From Natronococcus sp. A-GB7 (GTDB taxonomy: Archaea > Halobacteriota > Halobacteria > Halobacteriales > Natrialbaceae), in NCBI RefSeq assembly GCF_029688865.1, contig NZ_JARUKV010000001.1, positions 1 through 64,000 on the forward strand: DNA of 64,000 nucleotides, in the 5' to 3' direction. Made by a program: the position numbers and the translations under genes. This document shows, one piece after another, positions 8,483 to 16,660 of the stretch. The notes beneath the pieces are model-generated. The model saw only the letters and a program-made list of their open reading frames with translations, searched no databases and was not told the DNA's origin. The number at the start of each line of letters is the position of its first letter. Positions within the stretch are counted from its first letter, which is position 1.

Positions 8483-10255
8483 ATGAATCGTCAGTCAACT
8501 ACTCGACCGAACGGCGTCGATCGGCGCTCGGTGCTGGCCGCGGGTGCCACCGGACTCGCCCTCGCGACCAGCGGCTGTATCGATCGCGTCGAGAGCGCCG
8601 TCGGACAGGAGACGGACCGCCTTGCCCTCTCTATCACGACCGTCCCCGCGGACGGCGACAGAGAGGCCGTCCGGATCGCCCGCCAGCTCGAGGCGAACCT
8701 CGAGGCGGTCGGAATCGACGCCTCGCTCGACATGCGCTCGCGCTCGGAGTTCCTCGAGGCGGTGTTGATCGACCACGACTTCGACCTCTACGTCGGGCGC
8801 CACCCCGCCGACTTTGACCCCGATTTCCTCTACGAGATGCTACACTCGGCGTACGCGAACGAGTCGGGCTGGCAGAACCCGTTCGGGTTCGCCAACATCC
8901 CCTTCGACGACCACCTCGAGGCCCAGCGGCGGGTCGACGGGGAGCCACGCCGGGAGCGGGTCGCAACCCTGCTCGAGGCACTGGCCGAGGAGAACCCCTT
9001 CGACCCGATCTGTTTCCCCGAAGAACACCGCGTGGCACGAACCGACCGCTTCGAGGGCTGGAGTGCCGACCACCCCGAGAGCCGTCACGGCTACCTCGAA
9101 CTCGAACCCGACGAGGACGTCGACCGACTGCGCGTGCTGGTCACCGACTCCCGGATCTCGCGGAACCTGAACCCGCTGTCGGCGACGCTTCGCGAGCGCG
9201 GCTCGACGATCGACCTCGTCTACGACTCGCTCGCGACCGAACACGACGGCGACCTCGTCCCCTGGCTGGCAGAGGACGTGGAGTTGCGGAGTGCCGACGG
9301 GGACGACGACCACGTCGCCGAGGCGACGATAACGCTCCGCGAGGACTGCCGCTTTCACGACGACGAGCCCCTCGACGCCGACGACGTCGCCTTCACCTAT
9401 CGGTTCCTCGAGGACACCGCACTGGGTCGGTCCGAATTCCCGTCGCCGGCCCCGCGCTACCGAAGTCACGTCTCGACGCTCGAGGGCGTCACCGTCGAGA
9501 GCGACCGCGAACTCCGTCTCGAGTTCGCGACAGGTCTCGAGGCCGCGAGACGCGCGCTCACCGTCCCGATCCTCCCCGAACACCGGTGGCGCGAACAGGT
9601 CGAGGCTCGCGTCGGGAACGCCGAGGCGTTCACCGCGACCCAGGGCCAGTGGGGGCTCGTGACGATGGACAACGTGCCGGCGATCGGGAGCGGTCCGTTC
9701 CGCTTCGAGAGCCGGAGCGAACGTGAACACCTCACTCTCGAGCGCTACGACGACCACTTCACCGGGCGCGAGGACGTGGACCTGCCCGCGGTCGACGTCG
9801 AACGGCTGCAGTTCGGTATCGATCCGGGCAGCGCGTCCTCGATCGAGCGCGTCGCGAACGACGGCGCCGACGTGACGGCGTCGATGCTCGAGGCTCACGC
9901 GCTCGAGACGATCCCCGACGATCCAGCGGTCGACCACCTCGAGTCGCCGTCACGGTCGTTCTATCACGTCGGGTTCAACGCGCGAATCGAGCCGTTCAGC
10001 AACCCCCACGTTCGTCGACTGGTCGCCGGACTGCTCGACAAGTCGTGGATCGTCGACGAGATCTTCGACGGCCACGCGACCCCCACCGCGACGCCGCTGC
10101 CCGAGGAGTGGGAGCCCGAGGAGCTGATCTGGGAGGGGACGGATCCGGTGACACCGTTTTTCGGCGCTGACGGCGAGCTCGATGCCGAGGCCGCCAGGGC
10201 GGCGCTGGAGGACGCGGGATACCGATACGACGAGCAGGGGCGGCTCCACCAGTAG
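8483..10255 (+). CDS. Tat lipoprotein, SBP_bac_5-like substrate-binding protein, circularly permuted (copy 1)
   Basis: Extracytoplasmic, lipid-anchored binding protein of 590 residues. The signal has twin arginines at 14-15 and a lipobox ATSGC with Cys32. Residues 46-192 look like the part that normally ends SBP_bac_5 proteins: a helix before GIDASLDM, then HDFDLYVGRHPADFDPDFLY, then LLEALAEENPFDPICFPE. Only afterwards come the usual N-terminal elements (residues 215-310: NLNPL, VYDSLAT, LREDCRFHDDEPLDADDVAF). The middle follows (GSGPFRFES), and the protein stops at the helix pair AARAALEDAGYRYDEQGRLH, where normal members would continue. The order is thus a circular permutation. A PAP2 gene starts 4 nt downstream; no permease or ATPase is near. 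The ligand is unknown. Confidence 0.85.
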   Translation: MNRQSTTRPNGVDRRSVLAAGATGLALATSGCIDRVESAVGQETDRLALSITTVPADGDREAVRIARQLEANLEAVGIDASLDMRSRSEFLEAVLIDHDFDLYVGRHPADFDPDFLYEMLHSAYANESGWQNPFGFANIPFDDHLEAQRRVDGEPRRERVATLLEALAEENPFDPICFPEEHRVARTDRFEGWSADHPESRHGYLELEPDEDVDRLRVLVTDSRISRNLNPLSATLRERGSTIDLVYDSLATEHDGDLVPWLAEDVELRSADGDDDHVAEATITLREDCRFHDDEPLDADDVAFTYRFLEDTALGRSEFPSPAPRYRSHVSTLEGVTVESDRELRLEFATGLEAARRALTVPILPEHRWREQVEARVGNAEAFTATQGQWGLVTMDNVPAIGSGPFRFESRSEREHLTLERYDDHFTGREDVDLPAVDVERLQFGIDPGSASSIERVANDGADVTASMLEAHALETIPDDPAVDHLESPSRSFYHVGFNARIEPFSNPHVRRLVAGLLDKSWIVDEIFDGHATPTATPLPEEWEPEELIWEGTDPVTPFFGADGELDAEAARAALEDAGYRYDEQGRLHQ

Positions 10256-10259
10256 TCCG

Positions 10260-11123
10260 ATGGACGGCGAGGTCCTCACGCGAGTCCTGACGCAGGTCGC
10301 CGTCGTCGTCGGACTCCTACTGGCGGTCTCGATTGCGGCGTTTGTCGGTCGCGACCGCCTCGTCGCGACGGCCCGCGAGTGGCGACCCCGTATCCGGGCG
10401 TCGGCGCCCGCGTTCGCGGTGCTCGTCGTCGTGCTGTGGCTCAATCGGGTCATGCGACAGGCCGGACCGGGGATCTCGGAACGCATCGGGCTCCACATGA
10501 CGGAGACGTTCTACGACCTCGAGGGGGAGTTCGTCCTCGTCTTCCAGTCGATCGCGACCGGAGAGCTGACGGCGTACTTCTCGTTTATCTACGTCTACGG
10601 CTATGCCTTCCTGCTGATCTTCCCCGGAGTCGCGTACTTCGCGCTGTCAGAGACCCGGACCTTCCGCCGGCTGCTGACGGCGTACTCGCTGAACTACGTG
10701 ATCGGGCTGGCGTTTTACCTGCTGATCATCGCCTACGGGCCACGAAACGTGATGCCCGAGGAGCTGACGGTGACGATGCTGTACGACAACAGCCCCGAGT
10801 ACCAACACCTCACCCGCGAGGTCAACCGCAACACCAACGTCTTCCCCTCGCTGCACACCTCGCTCGCCGCCACCGTCGGCATCTTCGCCTACGAGACGCG
10901 CTCGAGCTACCCCTACTGGTTCCCCGTCGCGGCCGTCCTCGCGGCAAGCGTCGCGATCTCGACGATGTATCTGGGGATCCACTGGGCGATCGACGTCGTC
11001 GCCGGGCTGGTACTCGCCGGCGTCTGCGTCCGGCTCTCGGGGACCCTCGTCGGCCGACGACCGATCGCCCGACTCCGTCGGTACCTCGATCGACGGCCGG
11101 CCTCGCCGGACGACCGCGAGTGA
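10260..11123 (+). CDS. PAP2-superfamily membrane phosphatase/transferase (copy 1)
   Basis: Polytopic membrane protein of 287 residues with about six helices. PAP2 motif C2 is NVFPSLHTSLAATV at about 192-206 and motif C3 is YLGIHWAIDVVAG at 237-249, giving the two catalytic histidines and the aspartate. A GPRN motif at about 160-163 stands where classical PAP2 enzymes carry the K-x6-RP motif. This places it near the inositol-phosphotransferase-like (Aur1/PAP2_3) branch, which acts on lipid-linked phosphates (family knowledge). Active residues would face outside. The ATG at 10260 is 4 nt after the stop of the permuted binding protein, so both are one operon. The substrate is unknown. Confidence 0.85.
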   Translation: MDGEVLTRVLTQVAVVVGLLLAVSIAAFVGRDRLVATAREWRPRIRASAPAFAVLVVVLWLNRVMRQAGPGISERIGLHMTETFYDLEGEFVLVFQSIATGELTAYFSFIYVYGYAFLLIFPGVAYFALSETRTFRRLLTAYSLNYVIGLAFYLLIIAYGPRNVMPEELTVTMLYDNSPEYQHLTREVNRNTNVFPSLHTSLAATVGIFAYETRSSYPYWFPVAAVLAASVAISTMYLGIHWAIDVVAGLVLAGVCVRLSGTLVGRRPIARLRRYLDRRPASPDDRE

Positions 11124-11177
11124 GCCCGAACGCAATACTGTTATACCGACACTGGCTGAACTGAAGGTATCCACCGA

Positions 11178-12926
11178 ATGACCGACGGAACGCCGGCACC
11201 GTCCGAACGCCCCCGAAGTCGGCGCGCGGTTCTCGCCGGGACGGCCGGGCTCGCCGTCGCGACCAGCGGCTGCGTTCGCCAGGTTCGGACCGTCGTCAAC
11301 CGCGAGGCGGTCGACCAGCTCTCCGTGACCATCGTCACCCTGCCGGCCGACGGCGACCGCGAGGGGATCCGCCTCGCGCGTGAGGTCGCCGCCGTCCTCG
11401 AGGCCGTCGGGGTCGATGTCTCGATCGACATGCGTTCGAACGAGGAGTTCCTGCGGGCGGTCCTGATCAACCACGAGTTCGACCTCTACGTCGGTCGCCA
11501 CCCCGGGAGCACCGACCCGGACTTCCTCTACGAGGCGCTGCACTCGGTCTACGCCGAGGAGTCCGGCTGGCAGAACCCCTTCGGTTACGCGAACCTGCAA
11601 CTGGACGACCTCCTCGAGGCCCAGCGTCGGGCCGACGGCGAGGAGCGCGAGGCGATCCTCGCCGAGCTGCTCGAGGAGCTGGCCCGCGAACAGCCGTTCG
11701 CTCCGATCTGCGTGCCCGAAGAGCACCGCTTCGTCAGGACCGACCGCTTCGACGGCTGGGGCGAGGCCCATCCGTCGACCCGACTGGGCTATCTCGACCT
11801 CGAGCCCGGCGACGACGTCGATCGGCTGCGGACGGCCCACACCGACGCGCGCATCTCCGAGAACTTGAACCCGCTCACGGCCGAGTACCGCGACTACGAG
11901 CCGTTCCTCGAGCTGGTGTACGACTCGCTGGCGACCGAGCGTGACGGCGAGATCGAGCCCTGGCTTGCCGAGGACTGGGCCTACGACGACGGCACCCTTC
12001 GAGTCCGGCTCCGCGAGGACTGCCGGTTCCACGACGACGAACCGCTCGACTCCGGCGACGTCGAGTTCACCTACCGGTTGCTGCAGGATAGTGAACTTGG
12101 GGGAGGAGAGTCGTCGTCGCCCCCGCCGCGGTACAGGGGGCTGGCGGCGGCCGTCGAGGCGATCGACGTCGACGGCGACCTCGACCTCGAGTTCGAACTC
12201 GAGGCGGGCGAGGCCGTCGCCGAGCGCGTCCTCACCGTGCCGATCCTCCCTGAACACGTCTGGAGCGAGCGAGCCGCGCCCGCCACCGTTCGCGGCGTCA
12301 GCGTCGCCCAGGGTGCCACCGAGGCGGTGACAACGGACAACGTCCCACCGATCGGCAGCGGTCCGTTCCGCTTCGGAAGCCGGACCGAACGGGAACACGT
12401 GACCCTCGAGCGGTTCGACGACCACTTCACCCGTCGCGAGGGCGTCGATCTCCCCGAGGCAAGCGTCGAGGAGCTTCGGGTGGGGATCGATCCGCGGAGC
12501 ACGTCGGCGATCGAGCTCGTCAACACTGACGGCGCCGATATCACGAGCGCGATCCTCGAGACGTACGTTCTCGACGACCTCGAGCCGGCCCAGGAGACGA
12601 TGTCCCTCGAGTCGCCGTCGTGGACGTTCTACCACCTCGGGTTCAACACCCGTCGGGCGCCGTTCGCCAACGCCCGATTCCGACGCGCGGTTGCGGGGCT
12701 GCTCGACAAGGACTGGCTCGTCGACGACGTCTTCCACGGCTACGCCGAACCGACCGCGACGCCGGTCACCGAGGAGTGGACGCCCGAGGGACTCGCCTGG
12801 AACGGCGAGGATCCGGCGACGCCGTTTTTCGGTTCCGACGGCGACCTCGACGTCGAGGCCGCCAGGGAGGCCTTCGAGGACGCCGGCTTCAGCTACGACG
12901 ACGGCGCACTTCGGGTGAGACGCTAA
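11178..12926 (+). CDS. Tat lipoprotein, SBP_bac_5-like substrate-binding protein, circularly permuted (copy 2)
   Basis: Paralogue of the 8483-10255 protein; 582 residues with twin arginines at 15-16 and lipobox Cys32. It has the same permuted order: the FDLYVGRHPGSTDPDFLYEA region near residues 95-120 precedes the canonical start (NLNPLTAEY, VYDSLATERDG, LREDCRFHDDEPLDSGDVEF). The protein then ends with AAREAFEDAGFSYDDGALR, where ordinary members would continue into their second lobe. The similarity to copy 1 runs from the signal to the last residues, so the cassette was duplicated after the permutation arose. A TGTTATACC element about 35 nt upstream may be its own promoter. Its stop overlaps the next ATG. 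Confidence 0.85.
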   Translation: MTDGTPAPSERPRSRRAVLAGTAGLAVATSGCVRQVRTVVNREAVDQLSVTIVTLPADGDREGIRLAREVAAVLEAVGVDVSIDMRSNEEFLRAVLINHEFDLYVGRHPGSTDPDFLYEALHSVYAEESGWQNPFGYANLQLDDLLEAQRRADGEEREAILAELLEELAREQPFAPICVPEEHRFVRTDRFDGWGEAHPSTRLGYLDLEPGDDVDRLRTAHTDARISENLNPLTAEYRDYEPFLELVYDSLATERDGEIEPWLAEDWAYDDGTLRVRLREDCRFHDDEPLDSGDVEFTYRLLQDSELGGGESSSPPPRYRGLAAAVEAIDVDGDLDLEFELEAGEAVAERVLTVPILPEHVWSERAAPATVRGVSVAQGATEAVTTDNVPPIGSGPFRFGSRTEREHVTLERFDDHFTRREGVDLPEASVEELRVGIDPRSTSAIELVNTDGADITSAILETYVLDDLEPAQETMSLESPSWTFYHLGFNTRRAPFANARFRRAVAGLLDKDWLVDDVFHGYAEPTATPVTEEWTPEGLAWNGEDPATPFFGSDGDLDVEAAREAFEDAGFSYDDGALRVRR

Positions 12927-13762
12927 TGTTGGTCCAGGTGTTGCTCCAGCTGGCCGTCGTCGTCTCCCTGTTGACGCTCGCGGGGATCGCCGTCGTCGTC
13001 GGTCGCTATCGGCTCCGAGACACGCGCCGCGAGTGGGCGTCCCGACTCCGCGCGGCCACGCCGATCACGGTCGTCCTCGCCGTCGTCCTTCTCGCCAACA
13101 GCGTCGCCAGGCAGGTCGTTCCCGACCTCTCGTGGATGATCGGCTGGAACCTCACGTGGGCGATCTACGATCTCGAGGGCCAGTTCATCCTCTGGCTACA
13201 GTCCTTCGAGACGCCGGCGCTGACGGCTTTCTTCTCGTTCGTCTACATCTACGGCTACGTCTTCCTGCTCGTCTTCCCCGTGGTCGCGTACTTCGCGCTG
13301 TCGAACACGCGACCGCTGCGGGAGCTGCTGACCGCCTACACGCTCAACTACGTGCTGGGGCTGGTGTTGTACACGTTCGTCATCGCCTACGGCCCCCGAA
13401 ACATGATGCCAGAGCTGGTCGACGCGCTGATGTACGACACTTACCCGCGCTACCAGCACCTCACCCGGCAGGTCAACCGCAACACCAACGTCTTCCCGTC
13501 GCTACACACCTCGCTGGCCGCCACCGTCGGCGTCCTCGCCTACCAGACCCGGGAGGTCTACCCGCGGTGGGCGATCGTCGCGGTCCCGCTCGCGATCAGC
13601 GTCGCGATCTCGACGATGTACCTGGGGATCCACTGGGCGATCGATGTCGTCGCGGGGATCGTCCTCGCGTACGTCTGCGTCAAGCTCGCGGGCGTCCTCG
13701 TCGGTCGGTGGGCGATCAGCGACCGATTCGACGTCGGAAACCCGCTCTCCCGGCTGCGCTGA
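12926..13762 (+). CDS. PAP2-superfamily membrane phosphatase/transferase (copy 2)
   Basis: Membrane protein of 278 residues, paralogous to 10260-11123. It has the same GPRN motif, motif C2 (NVFPSLHTSLAATV from about residue 187) and motif C3 (YLGIHWAIDVVAG near 232-244), with a YIYGYVFLLVFPVVAYF helix between. The ATG overlaps the TAA of the preceding binding protein by one base (TAATG), so the pair is tightly coupled. The overlapping longer frame starting at 12620 lies inside the binding-protein gene and was rejected as start. The repeated pairing with a permuted binding protein implies a shared function at the outer face of the membrane (inference). Confidence 0.85.
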   Translation: MLVQVLLQLAVVVSLLTLAGIAVVVGRYRLRDTRREWASRLRAATPITVVLAVVLLANSVARQVVPDLSWMIGWNLTWAIYDLEGQFILWLQSFETPALTAFFSFVYIYGYVFLLVFPVVAYFALSNTRPLRELLTAYTLNYVLGLVLYTFVIAYGPRNMMPELVDALMYDTYPRYQHLTRQVNRNTNVFPSLHTSLAATVGVLAYQTREVYPRWAIVAVPLAISVAISTMYLGIHWAIDVVAGIVLAYVCVKLAGVLVGRWAISDRFDVGNPLSRLR

Positions 13763-13846
13763 ACGCTCGAGCGATCTGGGGGTCTCGCTCCGGAGAAACC
13801 GGCCGCGTCGCTACGGGAACGGAAAGAACGCCGAAAAGACGGGTCG

Positions 13847-14206
13847 TTACTGGTCCTCGAGCGCGTCGGCGATGCGCTTGAGCGCGCGGGTCTGGTCGCG
13901 CATCTCGTCGCGGAGTTGTCGGACCTCACGGACGAGTTCCTCGTTGCCCTCGTCCTGACCGCCGGGGCCGCCCGGGCCGCCGCCGGGGCCGCCGCCCATC
14001 ATGCCGCCCATCATCTGTGCGAACGGGTTGCCGCCGCCACCGCCCATGCCGCCGGGGCCGCCACCGCCGCCGCCGAACGGGCTCTCGGGCGGCTCGCCCT
14101 CGCCTTCGCCCTCCTCGGCGCGCTTCTCGCGGATCTCCTCGACTCGCTCTCGGAACGACTTCTCCTCGCCCTCGTCGCCGGCGTCGGGTTCGTTTTCGTC
14201 AGCCAT
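13847..14206 (-). CDS. Small Gly/Met-rich coiled-coil protein, haloarchaeal
   Basis: Protein of 119 residues in three parts: an acidic charged N-terminal region (about 1-45, with a helical RERVEEIREKRAEE), a Gly/Met/Pro-rich middle (about 50-85; runs such as GGGGGGPGGMGG and MMGGMMGGG), and a C-terminal coiled coil (about 90-119, VREVRQLRDEMRDQTRALKR). No known enzyme domain. The ATG at 14206 (MADENEP) was chosen over an upstream in-frame start at 14338, which reads through non-coding-looking sequence. The gene converges with the PAP2 copy 2 gene. A scaffold or condensate-like role would be speculation. Confidence 0.75.
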   Translation of the reverse strand: MADENEPDAGDEGEEKSFRERVEEIREKRAEEGEGEGEPPESPFGGGGGGPGGMGGGGGNPFAQMMGGMMGGGPGGGPGGPGGQDEGNEELVREVRQLRDEMRDQTRALKRIADALEDQ

Positions 14207-14440
14207 ACCTTCGGGTTCCGTAGCACAGCGGAAAAGGATTGCCATGTTACCGATCGCCGACGCGTTTATCGGGCTCCTCGAGCCCGGGTAGCCGGCACGA
14301 CGGCGCAGACGCCGTCTCACCGAGGCGTCCACGAACACTCAAGCCGAACGCTTCTTTGGAACCTCGCCGAACGGCCGAGAGTGCAACCGAACGTCGATCC
14401 CAAGACCGACGCGGTCGACACGGAGCGCCGGTGATCACCC

Positions 14441-15073
14441 GTGGACCGAAACCCCACCAGACGGCAGACGATCGCGGGGATCGGAAGCGCGGTCGCCGTC
14501 GGCACCGCCGCGAGTGCGAGCGCGAGCGCGCAGCCGACCGACGCGGTCGTCGACGCCGACCGCGAGGCTGAGAACGACTACCCGCTGTGTCTGTACAAAC
14601 CGAACGATAACGGCGAGTGGCACCCCGCGTTGCCGATCAACGTCCACGCCCGCGCCGACGGCTCCGAGTCGGCGCTCGAGGCCGTCGAGGACGGCTTCAC
14701 CGGACTGGGCAACCTCGAGTGGACGCCCGCCCTCCCCGACGCAACGGCGAAGGCGTGGGATCCCGAAACGGAGGAACTCGTCCCGCCGGAGGCCTCCTAC
14801 CGGCGGCCGAAGGCGGGCGACGAGTGGGACCACGTCCACGTCTGGCGCGTCGACGACGACCGGGCCGCGATCCACGCCCACCTCGACGTGTTCGATCTGA
14901 CCTCCTCACACTTCCATCGGGGTGCCCAGTACGGCGAGGCGGCTGCGGACGTCGTGGCCCACCTGACCGGCGAGGGATGGAGCGAGCGAACGCCCTACGA
15001 CATCGACTACGGCGTCGAGGACGCCCGCCTCGAGCGCTGGGGCGAGACGGGCGACGCGAAACTGAAGTACTGA
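14441..15073 (+). CDS. Tat-exported histidine-rich protein of unknown function
   Basis: Secreted protein of 210 residues with twin arginines at 7-8, a hydrophobic Ala/Gly core and an ASA-QP cleavage-like site near residue 30. The mature part is acidic with clusters of His (WDHVHVW, IHAHLDVF, SSHFHRGAQYG) that could hold a metal. No family recognised. The start is GTG at 14441; a perfect 10-bp palindrome GGTGATCACC (14430-14439) sits immediately in front of it, leaving no room for a Shine-Dalgarno site, so translation is probably leaderless or the site is an operator. Divergent from the Gly/Met-rich gene. Confidence 0.7.
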   Translation: MDRNPTRRQTIAGIGSAVAVGTAASASASAQPTDAVVDADREAENDYPLCLYKPNDNGEWHPALPINVHARADGSESALEAVEDGFTGLGNLEWTPALPDATAKAWDPETEELVPPEASYRRPKAGDEWDHVHVWRVDDDRAAIHAHLDVFDLTSSHFHRGAQYGEAAADVVAHLTGEGWSERTPYDIDYGVEDARLERWGETGDAKLKY

Positions 15074-15155
15074 CCGCCCACGGAGACGTTTCGCGGGACG
15101 AGGAGTTCTCGACGGAGGAGATGGGTCGTCGGGGAGGTGCGATCGTAGAACTCGA

Positions 15156-15908
15156 TCAGCCGAACGAACCGAGCGACGACTGGAGGTTCCGGCTCGTCTC
15201 TCCCTCCGCGATCTCGTAGCCCACGAGGTCGCGCATGTCGACGGCGTAGGTCGTCCCGCCCATCTCGAGGACCAGCAGCCGTCCCTTCACCCCGCGGACC
15301 GTCCCTGAAGCGATCGTCTCCCGAACCGGTCGGCTCTCGAGTGCGAGCCCGTACTCGAGGTCGAACCGATCGATAACGTCGAACTCCGCGAGGACGGCCT
15401 CCCAGGCCGCCTCGTCGACGGTATCGGCCAGCGAGGCGACCTTCGAACCCGTTCGGACGCGGTCGACCAGCCAGTCGGCGATCTCGGCCTCGAGTTCGCG
15501 GGCGATCCGGCCGTTCGAGACCGTGTGGACGTGGGCCGCCCGGTCGGCGCCCTGCTCGCGGAGGCGGGTCTCGAGGCGTCGGGACTTGGTGACGCCGACC
15601 TTGAACGTGTCCGGGGCGAACGCGGCGAGGTAGACGGCGTGTTCCTGGTAGCAGTCCATCTCCGGTTTGAGACAGTCCCCGGTACAGCGGGCACAGACCC
15701 ACGTACTCGTGTGGTACTCGCAGTAGGGCGCCCTCGAGCGGTCGCAGGAGACGTGTTCGCCGTCGGTGATCGTCCCGGCACAGCGCCGCGAGCCGAGGGC
15801 GTACGAGAGCTCCGTGCCGGGCTCGAGCGGAACGGGCTCGACGGCGTCGGCGTCGCTAACCAGCAGCGCCGACCCGCGTCCGCTCGGCTCGTAGCCGACG
15901 AATTGCAC
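15156..15908 (-). CDS. DUF2797 domain protein
   Basis: Protein of 250 residues. A Cys-rich region in the first third (CAGTITDGEHVSC, CEYHTSTWVCARCTGDC) probably binds zinc. It is followed by the DUF2797 hallmark AVYLAAFAPDTFKVGVTKS, which resembles a GIY-YIG-like strand pattern, and then an RELEAEIADWL helix. The function is unknown. It runs convergent to the Tat protein gene and is followed on the same strand, upstream, by a methyltransferase gene 48 nt away. Confidence 0.85.
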   Translation of the reverse strand: MQFVGYEPSGRGSALLVSDADAVEPVPLEPGTELSYALGSRRCAGTITDGEHVSCDRSRAPYCEYHTSTWVCARCTGDCLKPEMDCYQEHAVYLAAFAPDTFKVGVTKSRRLETRLREQGADRAAHVHTVSNGRIARELEAEIADWLVDRVRTGSKVASLADTVDEAAWEAVLAEFDVIDRFDLEYGLALESRPVRETIASGTVRGVKGRLLVLEMGGTTYAVDMRDLVGYEIAEGETSRNLQSSLGSFG

Positions 15909-15956
15909 GCGACGGGGTTGGCGCCGGGCGCGGATAGGCGTACCGTTCCCGGGTCC

Positions 15957-16553
15957 TCACTCGCGTTCGAAGACCAGCCCGTAGTGGTACGGCGGAAGCT
16001 CGAGCGCGCGGTCGACGGCGAACGCGCCGTGTTCGAGGACCGTCTCGCGGGTCTCGTCGGGACTCACCCGAAGCTCGGTGGGCGGCCCGCGGGCTTCGCC
16101 CGCGACGGTCGTCGCCTCGCGCGGGCGGCCGGCCCAGTTGACGACGACGAACGAGCCGCCGGATCGAAGCGAGTTCGCGACGGCCTCGAGCAGCCGGTCG
16201 CGGTCGTCGACGCCGTGGAAGGCGTTCGCGAGCAACACTGTCTCGACCGGTTCGGGGAGGATCCCGTCCAGGTCGCGGGCGTCGCCGCGGACCGTGCGGA
16301 CGTTCTCGATCCCCTGCGCGGAAGCGACGTCGTCGAGGGCCGCGAGCAGGTCGGGCTCGAGGTCGACGGCGTACACCGGCGCGGGCTCGACGATCCGGGC
16401 GGCCGGCAGCGCGAAGTAGCCGTCGCCGGAGCCGACCTCGGCGAGGGTCGTCCCGCGGTCGATCCCGAGTTCGCGAAGCGTCGCCCCCGGCGTCGGCCAG
16501 AGTTTCCCCCACCAGTCCCAGTCGGGCTGGCCCGTGTTCCGGAACGGATCCAT
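15957..16553 (-). CDS. Class I SAM-dependent methyltransferase
   Basis: Cytoplasmic methyltransferase of 198 residues. SAM-binding motif I is LAEVGSGDGYFALPAA near residue 38, followed by an acidic YAVDLEPDLL strand, VRGDARDLD, and motif IV VLLANAFHGV. The WWGKLWPTPGATLRELGI N-terminus resembles UbiE-like haloarchaeal enzymes of unknown substrate. A GCGGGC-GAA-GCCCGC hairpin (16089-16103) lies in frame and encodes the AGEARG stretch between two strands. The start ATG at 16553 gives MDPFRNTG. Confidence 0.85.
   Translation of the reverse strand: MDPFRNTGQPDWDWWGKLWPTPGATLRELGIDRGTTLAEVGSGDGYFALPAARIVEPAPVYAVDLEPDLLAALDDVASAQGIENVRTVRGDARDLDGILPEPVETVLLANAFHGVDDRDRLLEAVANSLRSGGSFVVVNWAGRPREATTVAGEARGPPTELRVSPDETRETVLEHGAFAVDRALELPPYHYGLVFERE
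16089..16103 (-). repeat. Perfect 6-bp hairpin with GAA loop inside a gene
   Basis: Minus-strand GCGGGC-GAA-GCCCGC, in frame within the methyltransferase gene and coding for part of AGEARG. Same GAA-loop design as 6706-6724 and 55448-55462. Confidence 0.5.
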
Positions 16554-16660
16554 ACGGGAGGTCGCACCCGGCAGTTCGTATGCGTTCCGTTCGCGCGTCG
16601 ATTACGCGAACGGTCGGTGCTGGCTGAAGAACTATACGGTGAGCCGGCACAGGTCCGAGT

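Noticed and set aside
10647-12737. Minus-strand 696-codon frame over the second cassette
   Set aside because: Shadow of the binding-protein and PAP2 genes, which have clear signals, motifs and coupled starts.
8483-12926. Idea that the unusual order of the binding proteins is a frameshift or assembly error
   Set aside because: Both paralogues show the same order in one uninterrupted frame each, including signal peptide and lipobox, so an error would have to occur twice identically.
12620-13762. PAP2 copy 2 starting at 12620
   Set aside because: The upstream 102 codons lie inside the binding-protein gene in another frame; the ATG at 12926 gives a normal first transmembrane helix.
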